The notes under the pieces were generated by a model that was given only the letters and a program-made list of their open reading frames with translations, made no database searches and was not told where the DNA came from. This document shows, piece by piece, positions 19,597-28,359 of a stretch of DNA of 64,000 nucleotides. The translations under genes were made by a program, and so were the position numbers. Position 1 is the stretch's first letter; each line of letters opens with the position of its first letter. The DNA is taken from contig NZ_BLPG01000001.1 in assembly GCF_011764445.1 (NCBI RefSeq), positions 310,001 to 374,000 of the forward strand, in the 5' to 3' direction. Source of the DNA: Phytohabitans rumicis. GTDB taxonomy: Bacteria > Actinomycetota > Actinomycetes > Mycobacteriales > Micromonosporaceae.

Positions 19597-21291
19597 ATGG
19601 CGTCGATCACCAGCTGGCAGCGGCTGGAACCGGTACCGCGCGACCCGGCGATGCCCGGCCTCGCCGGGCGCGTGGCCGATCCACTGTGGATGCTCGCCCG
19701 CCAGTGGCAGGTCGGGGAGCTGACCGGCGAGGACACCGGATCGCCGGTCCGGGTCGACCTCACCGTCGAGATCGCGCACCTGAGCCGCTACCGGCCAGGC
19801 GTACCGGACGGCATCGCCGGCAGCCCGCTCGACCGCACGCTGCCCCTGGAGGCGGTGGTCGAGGCCGAGCCGCCCGCACCCCCCGGCGACCAGCGCGCCG
19901 CCGCGGTCGCCGGCGCCCGGCTGCTCGCGCTGCTCGGCCCGCTCGCCGTACAGGTGCGCACCGGCCTGCTCGCGGCCCACGCCATCGACCCGCCACCCGC
20001 GTACGCCGATCCGGCGGTAGGCCGCCGCGCCGAGTTGCTGCGCCGCCAGGTACCCGACGGCCACAAGCTGCACGCCGCGCTCGCCGCCGCCCACAAGGCC
20101 GGCGACGTCACCACCGCGCTGCCCGGCCTGGACCGCCGCGACCAGGCCGCGCTCGCCGCCGCCGCGACCGCCGCGACCGGCTGGCTGGACTGGTACGCCA
20201 CCCGCGCCGTCCCCGCCGGAGGCACGCCACCGGCGTGGCGGCCGGACCGGCTGGAGTACGAGCTGTCCGTGGCCGCGGCGGGCGCCACGTCGGCCGACGA
20301 GCGCGTGCTCGTCGCCAACGACCACGACGGCGGCCGGCTGGACTGGTGGTCGTTCGAGCTGCACCAGGGTGCGACCCTCGGCGCCAACCGCGACGCCGCG
20401 CCGGACGAGGTGACCTCCTCGACGCTGCCGGCCGGCCTGGTCCTCACTGGACTGCCGGCCTCCCGCTTCTGGGAGTTCGAGGCGGGCGAGGTCAACCTCG
20501 ACGCCGTCTCGGCCGCGCCCGAGGACCTCGGCCGGCTGCTGCTCACCGAGTTCGCCGTCGCCTACGGCAACGACTTCTTCCTCGTACCGGTGGAAGTGGA
20601 CGCCGGCTCGGTGGCGTCCGTGCGCGGCCTCACCGTCCGCAACACCTTCGGCGAGACAATCCCGATCCCCACCGCCGCCGACGCGGACCGCACCGCCGGC
20701 CGCGCCCCGTTCCGCCTGTTCCAGCCGACCGTCGGCGCCGGCGGTACCCCGGGCGGCGCGGTGCCGCTGCTGATCCTCGTGCCCGGCGCGGCACCCGGCC
20801 TGGAAGGCGAGCCGGTGGAGGAGGTGCTGCTGGCCCGCGACGAGATGGCCAACGTCGCCTGGGCGGTCGAGCGACGCGTGCCCGGACCGGACGGCCGCGC
20901 GGCCGAACGCGCCGAGGCGCTGCACCGGGCCACCCCGCAGACACCGATCGCGGACGGTTCCCCGCACGCGCCCTCGCTGCACTACCAGCTCGCCACCGGC
21001 GTTCCGGCGAACTGGCTGCCGCTGCTCCCCCACCCGACCGCCGCGTCCGGCGCCGCCCGCCCGGTCCTGCGCCTGCGCGGGCCCACGCCCACCGGCCGGC
21101 TGCTGACCCCCGGCACCGAGATTCACGCCGAACGGCTCGGCCGGACCGGCGTGACCCTGCACCGGCGGGCAGAACGCGCCCGCGCGGGCGACGGCCGCAC
21201 CGTCGTCTGGATGAGCCGTCGCCGCGCCACCGGCCGCGGCGAAAGCTCCAGCGGGCTGCGCTTCGACCAACTGTCCGCGGACGCCGACTAG
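19597..21291 (+). CDS. Conserved protein of unknown function, last gene of the phosphatase/DUF6603 cluster
   Basis: The 564-residue protein starts at ATG 19597, 9 bp after the previous stop, with GGGAG as ribosome binding site. Near residue 26 it has ADPLWMLARQWQVGELTGED, a distinctive block. Further on are DWWSFELHQGATLG and ASRFWEFEAGEVNLD, and the C-terminal tail is Arg- and Ser-rich. No signal peptide, membrane helix or catalytic signature is visible. Its position as the close-packed final gene supports a role with the four genes before it. The identity of the family is unknown to me; the Trp-rich N-terminal block should make homologues easy to find. Confidence 0.75.
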   Translation: MASITSWQRLEPVPRDPAMPGLAGRVADPLWMLARQWQVGELTGEDTGSPVRVDLTVEIAHLSRYRPGVPDGIAGSPLDRTLPLEAVVEAEPPAPPGDQRAAAVAGARLLALLGPLAVQVRTGLLAAHAIDPPPAYADPAVGRRAELLRRQVPDGHKLHAALAAAHKAGDVTTALPGLDRRDQAALAAAATAATGWLDWYATRAVPAGGTPPAWRPDRLEYELSVAAAGATSADERVLVANDHDGGRLDWWSFELHQGATLGANRDAAPDEVTSSTLPAGLVLTGLPASRFWEFEAGEVNLDAVSAAPEDLGRLLLTEFAVAYGNDFFLVPVEVDAGSVASVRGLTVRNTFGETIPIPTAADADRTAGRAPFRLFQPTVGAGGTPGGAVPLLILVPGAAPGLEGEPVEEVLLARDEMANVAWAVERRVPGPDGRAAERAEALHRATPQTPIADGSPHAPSLHYQLATGVPANWLPLLPHPTAASGAARPVLRLRGPTPTGRLLTPGTEIHAERLGRTGVTLHRRAERARAGDGRTVVWMSRRRATGRGESSSGLRFDQLSADAD

Positions 21292-21670
21292 AGCAGGGTC
21301 GCTCCCCCGGCTCAACCGCTCGCCACAGCCGGCCGACCTCACACCCGCATGAACGTGAAGGATGTGGGTCACGGATAGCCCGGGACCTCGCGGCCGGACA
21401 TGCCGGATACGTCCACGCGGCCACCCCGATCATCGACGCCAACAAGGTTCAAGATCGAGTTCTGAGCTACCGCGACGCCCGTCGCGGCCCAGGCCGTCGC
21501 TCCCGCGGCCGCACCCTCCGCAGTCCACAATCGACCCCGGCGGGCGGCGAGATCTCTATAGACCAGAGACTAGTTTTGGACCCCATACCTGAGCGGCATA
21601 TTTATGACTGTGAGGTATGCGGCCCAGAAACCAACCTGGCCCTTGAAGTGGAACGTGTTCTAATTTAGGC
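21292..21670. other. Intergenic stretch with local AT-rich patch and possible leaderless promoter
   Basis: No convincing gene is seen. The right half (about 21555-21670) is noticeably richer in A and T than its surroundings. It holds an imperfect dyad with arms CATACCT (21584-21590) and AGGTATG (21613-21619). TCTAAT at 21659-21664 lies six bases before the ATG at 21671, which has no Shine-Dalgarno sequence. This fits a leaderless transcript for the serine hydrolase. The change in base composition may mark the edge of the large cluster. Confidence 0.4.
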
Positions 21671-22825
21671 ATGGGTGGCTGCGTTGACGGCTGGGCCGAC
21701 ACGGCGTTCCGGGAAGTGCGCGAGGTCTTCGAAGCCACCTTCGCCGACGGGCGGAACCTCGGCGCCGCGGTGGCGGCCTTCGTGGGTGGCCGCGCGGTGG
21801 TCGATCTGTGGGGCGGGCTGGCGGACGCGCGGACCGGGCGGGCGTGGGAGCGCGACACGCCGGGCGTGACGTTCTCCTGCACGAAGGCGATCACGGCGAC
21901 CGCGGCGCTGCGGGTGGCCCAGGAGACGGGCACCGGCTGGGACGCACCGGTGGCGGCCTGGTGGCCGGAGTACGCGATCGCGGGCAAGGAGGCCACCACC
22001 CTGGCCGACCTGCTGACCCACCGGGCCGGGGTGCCGGCGTTCGACCGGCCGGTCACCGTGGCGGAGGCCGCCGATCCCGCGGCGATGGCGGCGTTGCTGG
22101 CGCCGCAGTATCCGGCATGGGAACCCGGTACCGGGCACGGCTACCACGCCCTCACGTTCGGATGGCTGGCCGGCGAGTTCGTCCGCAGGCACACCGGCGC
22201 GACGGTGGGCCAGTATGCGCGCCGTCACCTCGGTCCCGAGCTGTGGATCGGGGTATCCGGGGCGGACGCGGAGCGGACGGCACGCGTCGCGTCCCCGCCG
22301 GCCGAGGAGATGGCGTGGTCGGCGGAGGCCGGGCCGATCGACGCGGCCACCGTCGCCCGGATGGCGCAGGCGTATCGGGACCCCGCCTCGCCGTTGATGC
22401 GCGCCTCCGCCAATCCCACCGGGTCCTACAACAAACCGGAGGTACTGGCCGGCGGGTGGCCGGCGACCGGCCTGGTGACGACCGCTCGTGCGCTGGCGCG
22501 GTTCTACCGCGACCTGGCGGCCGGTGCGCTGCTGGCACCCGGACTGCTCGGCGACGCCATCCAGGAGCGGGTGCGCGGCAGCGACCAGGTGCTGCTGCTG
22601 GAGAGCGCCTTCGGGCTCGGCTACATGCTGCCCTCGCAGAATTTCATCCTGCCCGAGCCCGCCCGGCGGACGGCTTTCGGGCACCCGGGCGCCGGCGGCG
22701 CGGTCGGCCTCGGCGACGTCGACAACCAGGTCGCGATCGCCATCATCCCCAACCTGCGCCGCGACTGGCTCGCCGGCGACCGGCGCGCCTACGACCTCAT
22801 CGCCGCCGTCTACAACGCCTTGTGA
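21671..22825 (+). CDS. Serine hydrolase, beta-lactamase/esterase (class C-like) family
   Basis: The 384-residue protein has the S-x-x-K nucleophile motif as SCTK (about residue 77), a Tyr-centred second motif GYHALTFGW (about 158), and HPGAGG near the C-terminus in the place of the third, KTG-like motif. This is the EstB/class C beta-lactamase-like group, which includes esterases, D-aminopeptidases and few true beta-lactamases. VVDLWGGLADARTG near the N-terminus is typical of the esterase branch. There is no signal peptide, so it probably acts in the cytoplasm. The ATG at 21671 lacks a ribosome binding site; a leaderless start is plausible. It is convergent with the ECF sigma/anti-sigma pair. 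Substrate is unknown. Confidence 0.85.
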   Translation: MGGCVDGWADTAFREVREVFEATFADGRNLGAAVAAFVGGRAVVDLWGGLADARTGRAWERDTPGVTFSCTKAITATAALRVAQETGTGWDAPVAAWWPEYAIAGKEATTLADLLTHRAGVPAFDRPVTVAEAADPAAMAALLAPQYPAWEPGTGHGYHALTFGWLAGEFVRRHTGATVGQYARRHLGPELWIGVSGADAERTARVASPPAEEMAWSAEAGPIDAATVARMAQAYRDPASPLMRASANPTGSYNKPEVLAGGWPATGLVTTARALARFYRDLAAGALLAPGLLGDAIQERVRGSDQVLLLESAFGLGYMLPSQNFILPEPARRTAFGHPGAGGAVGLGDVDNQVAIAIIPNLRRDWLAGDRRAYDLIAAVYNAL

Positions 22826-22883
22826 CGACGTACCGCCGTCCAGCACCTCGACCTGCCCGACGATAGCGGCACGGCGGGTGAGC

Positions 22884-23635
22884 CTACCCGGGGAATGAGT
22901 CAAGGCGTCCCGCTGTGCGCCCGGCGAGACCGGTACGGCGCCAGGCGATGCGGTCTCGAATGCCGGCGGCGGCTGCGTCGGCGCCGGCCCCGGCGGGATG
23001 GGCTCGTAGTTGTTGATGGATTCCCGGGGCACCGGTACCAGCCCCGCGATCCCCTTGACGATGCACCGCGGTCCGGGCTCGTAGAAGTGGTCGATCGTCA
23101 TGACCATCTCGCCGGTGGCGTCGTCCAGCTGCGGGGAGAGGACCAGCAGCGTCCCGTCCGGCACGCTATCCAAGGTCCAGCGCACCTGGACGTGCTTGCC
23201 GAGGCCCATGTTCGTGACCAGGATGGTGGCGCCTTGGCCGCCGGCATGGCCGGGCACCTTGCTGCCCCGGTCCGCGGCCGGGCACTGCGCGGCGGGCACC
23301 GCGGGCAGCACGACAGCTGGCACGCCCGCCCGGCGCAACTCCGCGTTCACCTCGGCCGGATCACCCAGATAGTTCGCCGTCACCACGACCGTGCCGTCGT
23401 CGCTGGTGCTCATCGCGTACGCCGGCACGCCGCCGCCCGGCGTCAGGGTGACCAGCGCGGTCGCCGCGACGCCCATGGCGCCCACCGCGCCGGCCAGGAC
23501 CAGCCTGCGGCGTGGCACCGGCGGACGCGACGCGGCGGGTTGAGCCGATCCGGCACTGTGCGACCGCTGCGCCACGACCTGCTTCAGTTCGGCCAGGAGC
23601 CGGTCTTCAAAACGGCTTTCGACACTCTGGATCAT
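22884..23635 (-). CDS. Probable membrane-anchored anti-sigma partner, 3' end uncertain
   Basis: The N-terminal 40 residues (cytosolic, FEDRLLAELKQVV) are followed by a membrane helix (about 49-68, LVLAGAVGAMGVAATALV) and an extracellular domain with AYAMSTSDDGTVVVTANYL and a Pro-rich tail. Small one-helix proteins of this design, overlapping an ECF sigma gene, usually hold the sigma factor at the membrane. The start overlaps the sigma stop by 4 bp (ATGA at 23632-23635). The frame used by the N-terminus has no stop until 21665 and would run through the whole antisense of the serine hydrolase, which is not credible. One missing base near 22930 would give the stop at 22884 and a 250-residue protein, in line with other sites in this window. 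That repair is inferred. Confidence 0.6.
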
Positions 23636-24249
23636 GACCTCACCTCAAGAAAGTGCGTCGGGTTGGCAGCGGGTCCACCAGAGCGCTCGGTGGAACCTTC
23701 GAGTTGGCCGCGCAGAAGGCGGCGCGCCCGGTGCAGCCGTACCCGGGCGGAAACCCCGGCGATGCCCAGCGCCTGCGCGGCCTGCGCCACCGTCAGTCCG
23801 TCGAGGGCGACGAGTTCCAGCACCGCCCGCTCGCCGTCGGACAGCAGATCCAGGGACTGGTACAGCAGGCGCGCCTGCCGGTGCGAGTCGATGCGCTGCT
23901 CCAGCCGCGCGATGTCGTCGTCATCGACAAGGCGGCGCCCGGCCAGCCTGCCCACGGCGCGATGCTCCCGCTCGCCGCGGCGGTACTCGGAAGCCACGAT
24001 CCGTCGGGCGATGCCGTACAGCCACGCGATCGGCGTGCCCCGCGCTTGGCGGTAGGTGACGGCCGCGTCGATCGCCGCGAGAAACACCTCCGCGGTCAGG
24101 TCCGCGACCAGGTACGGGTCCGAGACACGACGCGCGACAAAATTCTGGACGGCCTCCACATATGCCCGGTAGAACGTCTCGAACGCGCCGGGATCAGCCC
24201 CGATGCGGGCCACCTCGGCCGCTGGTTCGACTTGGTCATCGGGTCCCAC
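23632..24249 (-). CDS. ECF-type RNA polymerase sigma factor
   Basis: The 205-residue protein has sigma region 2 (about 22-90, FETFYRAYVEAVQNFVARR and TAEVFLAAIDA) and region 4 (about 125-185, LDLLSDGERAVLELVALDG followed by LTVAQAAQALGI helix-turn-helix and VRLHRARRLL). Region 1.1 and region 3 are absent, so it is an extracytoplasmic-function sigma factor of about usual length. The start is GTG at 24249, preceded by GAGGAGG. The stop overlaps the start of the membrane protein at 22884-23635, so the pair is translationally coupled and likely acts as sigma and anti-sigma. The signal and regulon cannot be read from the sequence. Confidence 0.88.
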   Translation of the reverse strand: MGPDDQVEPAAEVARIGADPGAFETFYRAYVEAVQNFVARRVSDPYLVADLTAEVFLAAIDAAVTYRQARGTPIAWLYGIARRIVASEYRRGEREHRAVGRLAGRRLVDDDDIARLEQRIDSHRQARLLYQSLDLLSDGERAVLELVALDGLTVAQAAQALGIAGVSARVRLHRARRLLRGQLEGSTERSGGPAANPTHFLEVRS

Positions 24250-24317
24250 CTGGCCCTCCTCTGCCGTTGACTGGCCTACACCAGTACTTGGTCGCAGCCG
24301 GCCAAAGCGTTACCGCG

Positions 24318-24588
24318 TCAGTCCAGATCCTTGCCGAACGAGCGGACGTCCGGCTCGTCCCGGTAGTGGCCGAAGTCGGGGATCCGCCGGTATCCCGCCG
24401 ACAGGTACAGCTCGATCGCCTCGGGCTGGCGTCCGCCGGTCTCCAGCGCCATCTGGCGCCGCCCGTGCTCCCGGGCCGACCGCCTCGTCGTCCTCGTAGC
24501 GCTCGCGCAGGTCGGCCAGGGCCGCCTTGATCAGCACCTGCGCGTCCGGATCGAGGTACCCGATCCGCCTGATCTCGATCTTCTCCAC
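24318..24588 (-). pseudogene. GNAT acetyltransferase remnant with its middle deleted
   Basis: The start is a GTG at 24588 with GGGGAGGAT upstream. The first 35 residues, through LIKAALADLRERYEDDEA, look like the N-terminus of a GNAT. In another frame, REHGRRQMALETGGRQ followed by AIELYLSAGYRRIPDFGHY and SFGKDLD before a TGA at 24318-24320 is a clear GNAT C-terminus. The acetyl-CoA binding core (the R/Q-x-x-G-x-G/A motif and surrounding strands, about 75-80 residues) is absent between them. The junction lies near 24475-24485. Unlike the other frame breaks in the window, this is a loss of more than 200 bp, either a real internal deletion or a misassembly. The product would be inactive. Confidence 0.65.
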
Positions 24589-24601
24589 CGAATCATCCTC
24601 C

Positions 24602-24622
24602 CCGGCTCGATCGACGAGCCGG
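24602..24622. repeat. Perfect 8-bp hairpin upstream of the GNAT remnant
   Basis: CCGGCTCG (24602-24609) and CGAGCCGG (24615-24622) flank a 5-nt loop. It lies just downstream, on the minus strand, of the 24637-24669 terminator and upstream of the GNAT ribosome binding site, and may be a second terminator hairpin. Confidence 0.5.
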
Positions 24623-24636
24623 AGGTGGGGCGAAGG

Positions 24637-24669
24637 ATCGGGGTGCCCCCGCGAAGAGGGCACCCCGAT
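24637..24669 (-). terminator. Terminator of the ABC importer/metalloprotease operon
   Basis: A perfect 12-bp stem, ATCGGGGTGCCC (24637-24648) with GGGCACCCCGAT (24658-24669) and a 9-nt loop, begins 8 bp after the metalloprotease stop on the minus strand. There is no clear T tract, as is common in actinomycetes. Confidence 0.7.
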
Positions 24670-24676
24670 TCACCGC

Positions 24677-26623
24677 TCAGCTGAACGCCTTCACCTCCAG
24701 CAGGCCCACGGAGAGGTTCGGTGCGCTTTGCAGCAGCACGCGCAGGCGCGTGGTGTTCACCGCGGAGAAGTTGACCGTGTTGTATTGGTTGGCGACGACC
24801 GGATACCCGCTCGCGCCTGGCACGTCCACATAGGAGCTTCCGGTCCAGTACTGCAACCGCCACGACGCCGGCAGGTCGATTCCCTGGTTGTCGTCGAAGA
24901 AGTACACCTGCGCCTGCCGGAGCGTCTGCGCCGAGGACCAGGTGAGCTCGGCCCACTGCTCCCCCTGCTGCGGCCAGGTGCCCCAGCGGTTGCCCTGGTT
25001 GGGCGCGCCGGTGTTGGAGCTCGCCGGGTCGCCGCCGGTGTTGATCGCCGCGCAGCTCTCCCACGACGAGGTGAACGAGCACGACGCGGTCGCCTGCGTG
25101 GCGAGGTTTCCGCCGCCGGGGTTGCCGCCGCCGCCGACCGTGAGCTGGAAGGTACGTGTCACCGGGGTGCTGAGGCTGTCGTAGTCGCGCAGCTCCACGG
25201 TGAACGAGTACGTCCCGGCCGTGCTCGGCGTGCCGCTGATGGTGCCGGTGAAGCGGTCGAGGCTCAGGCCGGCCGGCAGCGCGCCGCCGGTGACCCGCCA
25301 GTCGTAGAAGGGCACGCCGCCCTTGGCGGCCAGGGTCTGCTGATACGCCTGGCCGGTCGGCGCGTTGGGCAGGCTGGTGGTCACGATCGAGGGCGCCAGG
25401 AACGGGGTGAGGTTGCGGTTCAACGGCCATCCGGCGTTCTCGGCGACCAGCAGAGCCAGCTTCGTCAGCATCCACCGGCGGGTCGGGAAGAGGTGGGTCC
25501 AGCCGCCGCTCTGGCCGCTGAGGCGATCCCAGTACGGGGATGTGCCGGGGATGTGGTAGCTGCTGTCCAGTGGAACGGCGCGGCCCTGGTACGCGATGAC
25601 CTCCGAATCGTTGGCGCCGCTGGTGTTCACGTAGTTGCGCATGCCGGCCCAGTCGCTGTGGTAGGCGACGGCGTGGCCGTACTCGTGCATGACCAGGCCG
25701 TGAACGTCGAGCACCGAGCCGGCGATCTCGGTCCGGTACCAGTCCTCGTCGGCGAGCGAGGTGAACAGCTGCTTGCCCGCCTCGTCGTACTCGAAGATCA
25801 TCGCGGTCGAGCGGTGCAGCGGCCCGGGTAGCTGTTGCCCGTTGCGGGTGCTGTAGCGGCCGTTGGCGGCCGGATAGCCGGTGGAGTACGGCGTCTGGAT
25901 ACCCCGGAAGTACACGTACATGCCGTTGTAGGCCACGTTGTTGGTGACGTTGACGGTATTCTGCCAGTCGTTGCCGGGCAGGTGGTTGGGCTCGGCCCCG
26001 GAGGCGACGGTGTCGAACGGCTGCAGGCTGAAGAACCGGAACCAGTCCTTCACGGCCTCTTCGGCGGCGGTCCGGAAGGCCGCGTTGTTGAAGTAGCCGG
26101 TGATGTTGTCGTACCGGTAGTCGAAGTTGATGGGGATCGTCGGTTCGAGCGCGGTCTTCTGGTCCTGCTGGACACGGATGGGCATGGTCTGGACGAGTGT
26201 GCTGTTGTCCGCGGCCCGGATGTTGAGCCGGAGCGTGTAGAGCTCGTCCGCGCCCGGGGCACGCTTGGAGTGGATGGCCAGCTTGAAGGTCTTCTGCTCG
26301 GAGGCGTTGGCGAAGGTGAGTTGTTTGGTGGCGCCGGTGGCGGTGAGCTGGCTGGGTAGGTCCATCATCAGCCGGGAGGTGCCCTCGGCCTTGAGGTCGA
26401 TGGTCACCGGGAACGGGCCGCTCGCCGGCGGCCGCACGGTCAGTTCGATGTACGGGTTGGCCAGATAGCCTTCCCAGTCGACGAGCTTCACGCCGTAGTC
26501 GTTGACGGTCCGGCCGAATCGGTCGACCACAGTGGCCGCACCGACGGCGTGTGCCGGTGTCGCGATCAGAATGAGCGAGGCGAGCAGCGCGAGTACCGCT
26601 GCGGGGGTGATGGCGCGTTTCAT
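24677..26623 (-). CDS. Secreted zinc metalloprotease with Ig-like and discoidin-like domains
   Basis: The 648-residue protein begins with a Sec signal peptide (about 1-27, ending ATPAHA). A beta domain (about 30-165) precedes the catalytic region with HEYGHAVAYHS at residues 313-323, an HExxH zinc motif with a possible third ligand at His322. After it come a putative Ig-like domain (about 420-515, LPNAPTGQAYQQTLAAKGG and GTYSFTVELRD), a Gly/Asn linker, and a C-terminal F5/8 type C (discoidin, carbohydrate-binding) domain (about 525-648, LATQATASCSF and WAELTWSSAQTLRQAQVYFF). ATG 26623 is chosen because it gives the signal peptide and has TGAGG upstream. It is the last gene of the importer operon, 8 bp after the permease, so it probably digests a glycoprotein or matrix polymer outside the cell. 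Target is unknown. Confidence 0.82.
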   Translation of the reverse strand: MKRAITPAAVLALLASLILIATPAHAVGAATVVDRFGRTVNDYGVKLVDWEGYLANPYIELTVRPPASGPFPVTIDLKAEGTSRLMMDLPSQLTATGATKQLTFANASEQKTFKLAIHSKRAPGADELYTLRLNIRAADNSTLVQTMPIRVQQDQKTALEPTIPINFDYRYDNITGYFNNAAFRTAAEEAVKDWFRFFSLQPFDTVASGAEPNHLPGNDWQNTVNVTNNVAYNGMYVYFRGIQTPYSTGYPAANGRYSTRNGQQLPGPLHRSTAMIFEYDEAGKQLFTSLADEDWYRTEIAGSVLDVHGLVMHEYGHAVAYHSDWAGMRNYVNTSGANDSEVIAYQGRAVPLDSSYHIPGTSPYWDRLSGQSGGWTHLFPTRRWMLTKLALLVAENAGWPLNRNLTPFLAPSIVTTSLPNAPTGQAYQQTLAAKGGVPFYDWRVTGGALPAGLSLDRFTGTISGTPSTAGTYSFTVELRDYDSLSTPVTRTFQLTVGGGGNPGGGNLATQATASCSFTSSWESCAAINTGGDPASSNTGAPNQGNRWGTWPQQGEQWAELTWSSAQTLRQAQVYFFDDNQGIDLPASWRLQYWTGSSYVDVPGASGYPVVANQYNTVNFSAVNTTRLRVLLQSAPNLSVGLLEVKAFS

Positions 26624-26631
26624 GTCGGACC

Positions 26632-27459
26632 TCAGTTCTTGATGCCGGTGAGGGTGACCCCTTCGATGAAGTAGCGCTGCAGGAAGAAGAAGAGCGCGAT
26701 GATCGGGGCGATGACGGCGGCGGAGGCGGCCATCAGGTAGCCCCACTGGGTGATGTAGATGCTCTGAAACGACGCCAGGCCGATGGACAGCGTGTACTTC
26801 TCCTCGTCGTTGAGGTAGAGCAGCGGTCCGAGGAAGTCGTTCCAGGTGCCGATGAACGTGAAGATGGTGACGACGACGATGGCGGGTTTGGACAGCGGCA
26901 TGACGACCATCCAGAACACCCGCCACGGGGAGGCGCCGTCGATGTAGGCCGCCTCGTCCAGCTCGAACGGGATGGTCAGGAAGAACTGCCGCAGCAGGAA
27001 GACGTTGAGCACGCCCCCGCCCGCTCCGGCGAACCAGCTGGGCACCGTCAGCGGGGCGATCGTGTTCAGCGCGCCCAACTCCTGCCACATGACGAAGGTG
27101 GGGATCAGCGTCACCGCGTACGGCAGCATGACGCTGCTGAGCAGCACGGCGAAGACCACGTTGCGGCCCCGCCAGCGCAGCCGGGAAAAGCTGAACGCGG
27201 CGATCGAACAGGTCAGTACGGTGCCGAGGACGCTGATGACCGCGATGACCACCGTGTTGAGGAAGTAGCGGCCGAACGGTTGGGCGGTCAGCGCCTCGGT
27301 GAAGTTGGACCACTGGAACGGGTCGGGAATCCACTGTGGCGGTGCGATGAACATCTGGGTGTCCTGCATCAACGCGCTGCGCACCAGCCACACGAACGGC
27401 AGCAGGGTAGGCACCGCGCCGGCCGCCAGTGCGAGGTAGAGCAGGATCCTGGTCCTCAT
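26632..27459 (-). CDS. Sugar ABC transporter permease (MalG type)
   Basis: The 275-residue protein has six membrane helices and the conserved cytoplasmic loop EAAYIDGASPWRVFWMVVMP (about 190-210), the EAA motif that docks to the ATPase. ATG 27459 overlaps the stop of the first permease (ATGA), which fixes the start; the open frame upstream is shadow. It is the second half of the heterodimeric channel of a carbohydrate-uptake (CUT1) importer. No ATPase is encoded here, so the system probably uses a shared MsiK-type ATPase elsewhere, as is common in actinomycetes. Confidence 0.92.
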   Translation of the reverse strand: MRTRILLYLALAAGAVPTLLPFVWLVRSALMQDTQMFIAPPQWIPDPFQWSNFTEALTAQPFGRYFLNTVVIAVISVLGTVLTCSIAAFSFSRLRWRGRNVVFAVLLSSVMLPYAVTLIPTFVMWQELGALNTIAPLTVPSWFAGAGGGVLNVFLLRQFFLTIPFELDEAAYIDGASPWRVFWMVVMPLSKPAIVVVTIFTFIGTWNDFLGPLLYLNDEEKYTLSIGLASFQSIYITQWGYLMAASAAVIAPIIALFFFLQRYFIEGVTLTGIKN

Positions 27460-28355
27460 CGCCCGCCCGCCATCTCGTAGTAGACCCAGCGCCGGGCGTT
27501 GCGGAACAGCAGGAAGGTCACGACCATTATGATCATGAAGAGCACCCATGCCAGCGCGCTGGCGTAGCCCATCTCGCTTTCCCGGAACGCCTTGCGGAAC
27601 AGGTAGTAGACGTAGAACAGGGTGGCGTTGTTGGGACCTCCTTCGGTCATGACGTATGCCTGGTTGAATACCTGGAAGGTGCCGATGACCCCGACGACGA
27701 GGTTGTAGAAGATGGTGGGAGTCATCATCGGCACGGTCACATGCCGAAAGCGGTGCCACGGCCCGCCCCCGTCCACCGACACCGCCTCGTACAGGTGCTG
27801 CGGCACGCCCTGCAACCCGGCCAGGAAAATCACCATCGTGTTGCCGAAGGCCCACGTGCTCATGATGATCAGCGATGGGACGGCCATGTCCTCGTCGTAG
27901 ATCCACATGCCGGCCGGCAGGCCGCCCTGCCGCAACAACGAGTTGAGCAGGCCGAAGTCCGGGTTGAAAATCCAGATCCAGAGGACCACGTTGGCGATCG
28001 CGGGCACGAGGGTGGGCAGGTAGAAGATCGTCCGCCAGACGGGTAGGCCGCGCACCCGCTGGTTGAGCAGCATGGCCACGACGAACGCGACGATCAGGGA
28101 AAGCGGGACGGCGCCGAGCGTGTAGTAGGTGGTGGCGCTCAACGACTTCCAGAACAGCTCGTCGTCGGCCAGCGCCGTGTAGTTCTCGGTCCCGATGAAC
28201 GAGGGGGTGCCGCCGACCTGCCAGTCGGTCAGGCTGAGACCGAGCGAGGCGACCATCGGCCCGGCGGTGAAGATGACGAAGCCGAGGATCGCCGGCACGG
28301 CCATGAGCAGGCCCCACCGCCGTTCCAAGCGCCGCTGGCCGGACAGAGCCGCCAC
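27456..28355 (-). CDS. Sugar ABC transporter permease (MalF type)
   Basis: The 299-residue protein has six membrane helices and the EAA loop as LYEAVSVDGGGPWHRFRHVT (about 190-210). GTG 28355 is preceded by AGGGG inside the end of the binding-protein gene and is 4 bp from that gene's stop. It forms the importer channel with the product of 26632-27459. Substrate is likely an oligosaccharide by family, CUT1, but no specific sugar can be named. Confidence 0.92.
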   Translation of the reverse strand: MAALSGQRRLERRWGLLMAVPAILGFVIFTAGPMVASLGLSLTDWQVGGTPSFIGTENYTALADDELFWKSLSATTYYTLGAVPLSLIVAFVVAMLLNQRVRGLPVWRTIFYLPTLVPAIANVVLWIWIFNPDFGLLNSLLRQGGLPAGMWIYDEDMAVPSLIIMSTWAFGNTMVIFLAGLQGVPQHLYEAVSVDGGGPWHRFRHVTVPMMTPTIFYNLVVGVIGTFQVFNQAYVMTEGGPNNATLFYVYYLFRKAFRESEMGYASALAWVLFMIIMVVTFLLFRNARRWVYYEMAGGR

Positions 28356-28359
28356 CGCG

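Noticed and set aside
21292-21670. A tRNA or attachment site at the edge of the large cluster
   Set aside because: No cloverleaf could be drawn, and no tRNA-end direct repeat was seen flanking the cluster.
21665-22883. Open minus-strand frame continuing the anti-sigma-like gene under the whole serine hydrolase gene
   Set aside because: The sequence is Arg/Gly/Pro-rich shadow of a clear gene on the other strand and has no domain-like features; stop-free antisense frames are common at this GC content.
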